This document shows, in pieces, positions 53,624 through 56,168 of a stretch of 56,168 nucleotides of DNA. How positions within the stretch are numbered: position 1 is the first letter of the stretch; the number at the start of each line of letters is the position of its first letter. The notes beneath the pieces are model-generated. The model worked only from the letters and a program-made list of their open reading frames with translations, did no database searches and was not told where the DNA came from. The DNA comes from Acidobacteriota bacterium (GTDB lineage Bacteria; Acidobacteriota; Terriglobia; Bryobacterales; Bryobacteraceae): the NCBI GenBank assembly GCA_014584705.1, contig JACTMJ010000012.1:1-56168 (forward strand). The letters run 5' to 3'. The position numbers and the translations under genes are program-made.

Positions 53624-54561
53624 GCCGGATTTTACGAATTGGGATTCCGAAAACGAACTCGCGCGGGGCTCCCCGGAATGCGACGGTTGCCCCTAACCCT
53701 TTGCGGAGGGCGGAGATACGCGGACGGCAAAGAACTGCGTGGCCGCTGTGACCGCTCCGGTTCTCATCGGCGCATCGCGAGAGAAATCGGGAGCGGACAG
53801 GCTGCACGGCCGGCGATCCGGCGAGCGGGATGGTGGGTTACCAATGTCCGGGTTCGCGGAAAATTCGAGAGGGCAGGCGGGAGTGTCCGGATTGCCTGGA
53901 TTCTCGTGCCGGATGCGGACGGTGCGGGAAACGCCGCAATCGGTGCTGACGACTCCGAGTCCCCGTGCGGGCCTGGGATCGGATTGCCACGCTACGGCAG
54001 CTTTGGGGGAACTCCTCGTAGCGGTTCGCTTGCGCTCGCAGCAGGAACGGACGCTCCCAATGAGGGTGCCGGCGTCCTCGATGGATTCGGTCTGGGCGGG
54101 GTAGCGGAGGAAGTCGGATTGACGGCACTCGCGTTCCTTTCCGCGCGGATTGGGCCGAGGGGCGACTCTGAGGGGTTTTCGTTCAGTGGATTCCATACTT
54201 TTCCGTTCCGTGGCTAGGCGGAATGGATGCCGCGATACACCTCGTGCGGTTCGGAAAGAATTGTGCGGACGGGCAGAGCGGGATTCGGCTGACCATGAGT
54301 CTAAGTGGCTGAGAACAGGCGGGGTAGGGCTCCGGAAGTGGCGTGATCGGGCCGGTGTGACATGGTCTCGCTCGCGCTCGGGCTTGTTCTTTGCCAGGTG
54401 GGAGTATCCAGCGGGAATTGGGCCCGGTCGGCTCGTCTTCTGGAGGAAGCGGCTGGCGCTCTATCCAACGGCAGGAGGCACGGTAACTCGTTCTGCGTCA
54501 GAGGGTTAGCATTAGGCGAAAGCCGAGGAACGTGTCGGAGTGAACGAATGTAGCTACGAAA
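53624..54561. other. Gene-poor region next to the TIR/HU-like genes
   Basis: Open frames on both strands here (for example minus 53693-54196) are Arg/Pro/Ser-rich and without recognisable domains, so I do not call genes. The stretch may hold decayed mobile-element or accessory DNA. No tRNA, CRISPR repeat or terminal inverted repeat was recognised apart from the hairpin at 54562. Confidence 0.5.
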
Positions 54562-54605
54562 AATCAACAACTTGCGGCGAAATGGACATCTGTAAGTTGT
54601 TGATT
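54562..54605. repeat. Perfect 12-bp inverted repeat in the gene-poor region
   Basis: AATCAACAACTT (54562-54573) and AAGTTGTTGATT (54594-54605) are perfect inverted copies with a 20-base loop. Partial similarity continues outward (CGAATGTAG on the left against CTACGTTCG on the right). It might be a recombination site, the edge of a mobile element or a terminator; the region on both sides lacks genes. Confidence 0.45.
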
Positions 54606-55042
54606 CTACGTTCGGCAAATCTTCATTCCAACAGGTTCGGTGACTGGCACTAAATTCCCACGGCAATAGCGCACAATCCGTGGAGGCTGGCAAAGCTGCG
54701 ACGGGCATCGAAAGCGGGGCACCTGCCAGAAAGGCTCAAGAACGGCTCAGAAACGGAGAGAATGGGACAATCGGGCAGCGAAGCGCTTGTTGACCAGAAT
54801 GCGCTATCGATCCGAGATCGCACGCTTGCGACTTGCGCCACGAAGCGGGGCAGCAGCCGGAAGCAAGATTCAGGATTGGAGGCCGGATATCGGCTCCAAG
54901 GGATTTTTCAACAATCTGCGAGTAGGCTACCCGATGGCACAAGTGCCGAGCCGAATGGAAGCGCGGCGAAACGATTCGAGACTGCCGCGAGTGGAGTTTC
55001 GCACGTATCGGATCGAGGCTGCGTACGCCGCCTTGAAACGTA

Positions 55043-55071
55043 TTGTTGCATTGGCGCGATCACATTATAAT
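55043..55071 (+). promoter_or_regulatory. Sigma-70 promoter and palindrome of the AbrB/Doc module
   Basis: TTGTTG (55043-55048) and a perfect TATAAT (55066-55071) are 17 bases apart, just ahead of the antitoxin gene. CATTATAATG (55063-55072) is a palindrome covering the -10 box and is a candidate autoregulatory operator. The transcript would begin near 55078, leaving a leader under 20 bases with no ribosome site. Confidence 0.6.
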
Positions 55072-55095
55072 GAATATAAGTATTTGTTGCACGCG

Positions 55096-55320
55096 ATGCC
55101 AACCCTGAAGCTCACCAAGATCGGCACGTCCACCGGAGCCGTCATTCCGAAGGAGATGCTGCTTCGGATGAAGGTCGACAAAGGGGATACTCTTTTTGCG
55201 GTGGAGACTCCCGAGGGCTATCTGCTCACTCCTTATGACCCGGCGGTTGAGGAGCAACTCGGGGCTGGCCGAGAGTTCATGAAACAGTATCGCGAGACCT
55301 TCAAAGCACTTGCGAAATGA
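55096..55320 (+). CDS. AbrB/MazE-type antitoxin
   Basis: The 74-residue protein has the SpoVT/AbrB swapped-hairpin fold: LKLTKIGTSTGAVIPKEML, then MKVDKGDTLFAVETPEGYLL, with a C-terminal helix that would bind the toxin. I use the ATG at 55096 because the promoter lies just upstream; the frame stays open back to 54787, but that extension has no recognisable domain. It overlaps the Doc gene by four bases (ATGA). It should bind the operator and neutralise Doc. Confidence 0.9.
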   Translation: MPTLKLTKIGTSTGAVIPKEMLLRMKVDKGDTLFAVETPEGYLLTPYDPAVEEQLGAGREFMKQYRETFKALAK

Positions 55321-55709
55321 CGGCTGAGCCGAGGTGGGTCAGCAAACGAGCCTTGCTTCTGCTACACGAGGAGAGTCTGGCAGCGTTCGGCGGCAGAAGC
55401 GGACTGCGGGACGAGAGCCTGTTGGAGTCCGCCCTCGCCCAGCTACAGAACCTTTACTCCTACCATGCCAAGAGTACGATTGCGGATTTGGCGGCTGCTT
55501 ACGGGGCGGGCATTGCCAGGAATCACCCCTTCATCGACGGTAACAAGCGCACCGCATTTCTCTCCATCGGTCTATTTCTGGCGATCAATGGCTTCCGACT
55601 CGAAGCGGATCAGCCCGAGGCGGTCACGGCCATGCTGGGGGTCGCCAGCGGCTTGACCGATCAGGACGCTCTCTCCGCATGGATTGCCAGCAGAATGATT
55701 CGCCGATAG
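55317..55709 (+). CDS. doc: Doc-type toxin (Fic/DOC fold)
   Basis: The 130-residue protein has the Doc motif HPFIDGNKRTA (from H70), which lacks the second Arg of true Fic and fits a kinase that phosphorylates EF-Tu in P1 Doc. The N-terminal block GLRDESLLESALAQ is characteristic. The length matches Doc toxins. The antitoxin gene precedes and overlaps it by four bases. The truncated IS66-type transposase lies immediately downstream on the opposite strand, suggesting the module arrived with or next to mobile DNA. Confidence 0.93.
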   Translation: MTAEPRWVSKRALLLLHEESLAAFGGRSGLRDESLLESALAQLQNLYSYHAKSTIADLAAAYGAGIARNHPFIDGNKRTAFLSIGLFLAINGFRLEADQPEAVTAMLGVASGLTDQDALSAWIASRMIRR

Positions 55710-55739
55710 CTGCCATTTCCCCGTTTTCCGGGCGTGCTG

Positions 55740-56048
55740 GACGCTCGCGGACTTGTTTGGCGCTGCTCCGGCGCTGTCTTCGGCAGGTTCGTCGGAGACA
55801 GCTTCGGCGCTCTCGTCCGCCGCAACGTCCGCGGGCTTGGCGGCGTCGGCTTCCAGTTCTTCGAGCTTCAGCGTGAGCTGCTCAATCTCCGTCGTGAGCT
55901 TCTCGCTGCGGCGGCCAAACTGCATCCGCTTGAGCTTCAGAAGCAGCAGCTTCAGGCTCTCGATTTCGATGTCGCGCTTGGCGATCTCCGCATACGCAGC
56001 CGCGTCCAGTGCGTTCAGATCAGGCAGTTGCTGGTGCGGGGCGGCCAC
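55740..56048 (-). pseudogene. Truncated IS66-type transposase (TnpC N-terminus)
   Basis: The open frame from a GTG at 56048 matches the N-terminal part of IS66-family TnpC: a coiled coil with IESLKLLLLKLKRMQFGRRS followed by EKLTTEIEQLTLKLEELEAD. After about position 55750 the sequence no longer fits the family and runs into the antisense of doc, so the catalytic domain is missing. The last 110 bases of the window contain no clear tnpB. It is a remnant of an insertion sequence. Confidence 0.75.
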
Positions 56049-56168
56049 GCTTCTATAGATGATTTCGGGTACGTTTTGGATAGCGCGGATTACGACATTT
56101 CCGCATGTTTTTGTTGTTATCCTCAGTCGCTATACGGCCACCCGCGGACGCGCTATCTCCACCGCCGA

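Noticed and set aside
53693-54196. Minus-strand frame of 167 codons in the gene-poor region
   Set aside because: Arg/Pro/Ser-rich, no motif, no clear ribosome site; treated as non-coding.
54787-55095. In-frame N-terminal extension of the antitoxin
   Set aside because: The promoter at 55043-55071 lies inside it and the extension shows no domain, so the start at 55096 is preferred.

Overview
The window looks like a piece of a GC-rich Acidobacteriota chromosome, most likely of the Solibacter/Bryobacter type. This is an inference from gene content: an Oar-like TonB-dependent receptor with an N-terminal carboxypeptidase-regulatory domain, several exported Gfo/Idh/MocA oxidoreductases, a DUF1080 protein, a DUF6807 (PmoA-like) protein, an exported ceramidase-like protein, a membrane-anchored PASTA-less Ser/Thr kinase and many small toxin-antitoxin modules. 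No rRNA or taxonomic marker is present to settle the assignment.

Positions 1-16000 hold a carbohydrate-utilisation locus. A tight minus-strand operon (9131 down to about 1477) encodes a DUF6807 protein, an SDR dehydrogenase, an enolase-superfamily dehydratase/racemase, a RidA protein, a creatininase-family hydrolase, two Gfo/Idh/MocA oxidoreductases, an RraA/HMG-aldolase-like protein and an exported protein of unknown function. Most junctions are ATGA overlaps. Upstream on the same strand is a TonB-dependent receptor with a good sigma-70 promoter, then a ROK-family repressor. A Tat-exported Gfo/Idh/MocA oxidoreductase diverges from the repressor. Together they suggest uptake and stepwise oxidation, dehydration, hydrolysis and aldol cleavage of an unusual sugar, cyclitol or sugar acid. 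A sialidase-fold (BNR) protein lies at the left edge.

Positions 16000-28200 are mixed: a Fic protein with a repeated palindromic operator, tRNA-Ser(CGA), a MazEF-type module, a ceramidase-like protein, a CDF metal exporter, a large two-domain esterase, a pantothenate operon (DUF2520 protein, panB, panC), a DUF1080 protein and an exported URO-D-like protein. Positions 28200-45700 are largely housekeeping: mtnA, a thioredoxin-fold protein, htpX, TerC, an efflux cluster (TolC, ABC permease, two HlyD-type adaptors, no ATPase), tpiA-deoB, dnaB, a membrane Ser/Thr kinase, an ATP/ADP-translocase-like carrier and tRNA-Arg(TCG). Between dnaB and the kinase there is a cluster of TTTTCCACA-type boxes resembling DnaA boxes.

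Positions 45700-52800 carry a CYTH protein and a MoxR-DUF58-vWA-vWA operon. The right end (52800-56168) is accessory: a TIR-domain protein whose N-terminus resembles the second half of an HU protein, preceded by a small overlapping ORF that resembles the first half of HU; a gene-poor kilobase with a perfect hairpin; an AbrB/Doc toxin-antitoxin pair with its own promoter; and a truncated IS66-type transposase. The HU-like/TIR pair is the best candidate for an undescribed system. All functions are read from sequence motifs alone; no database search was possible.
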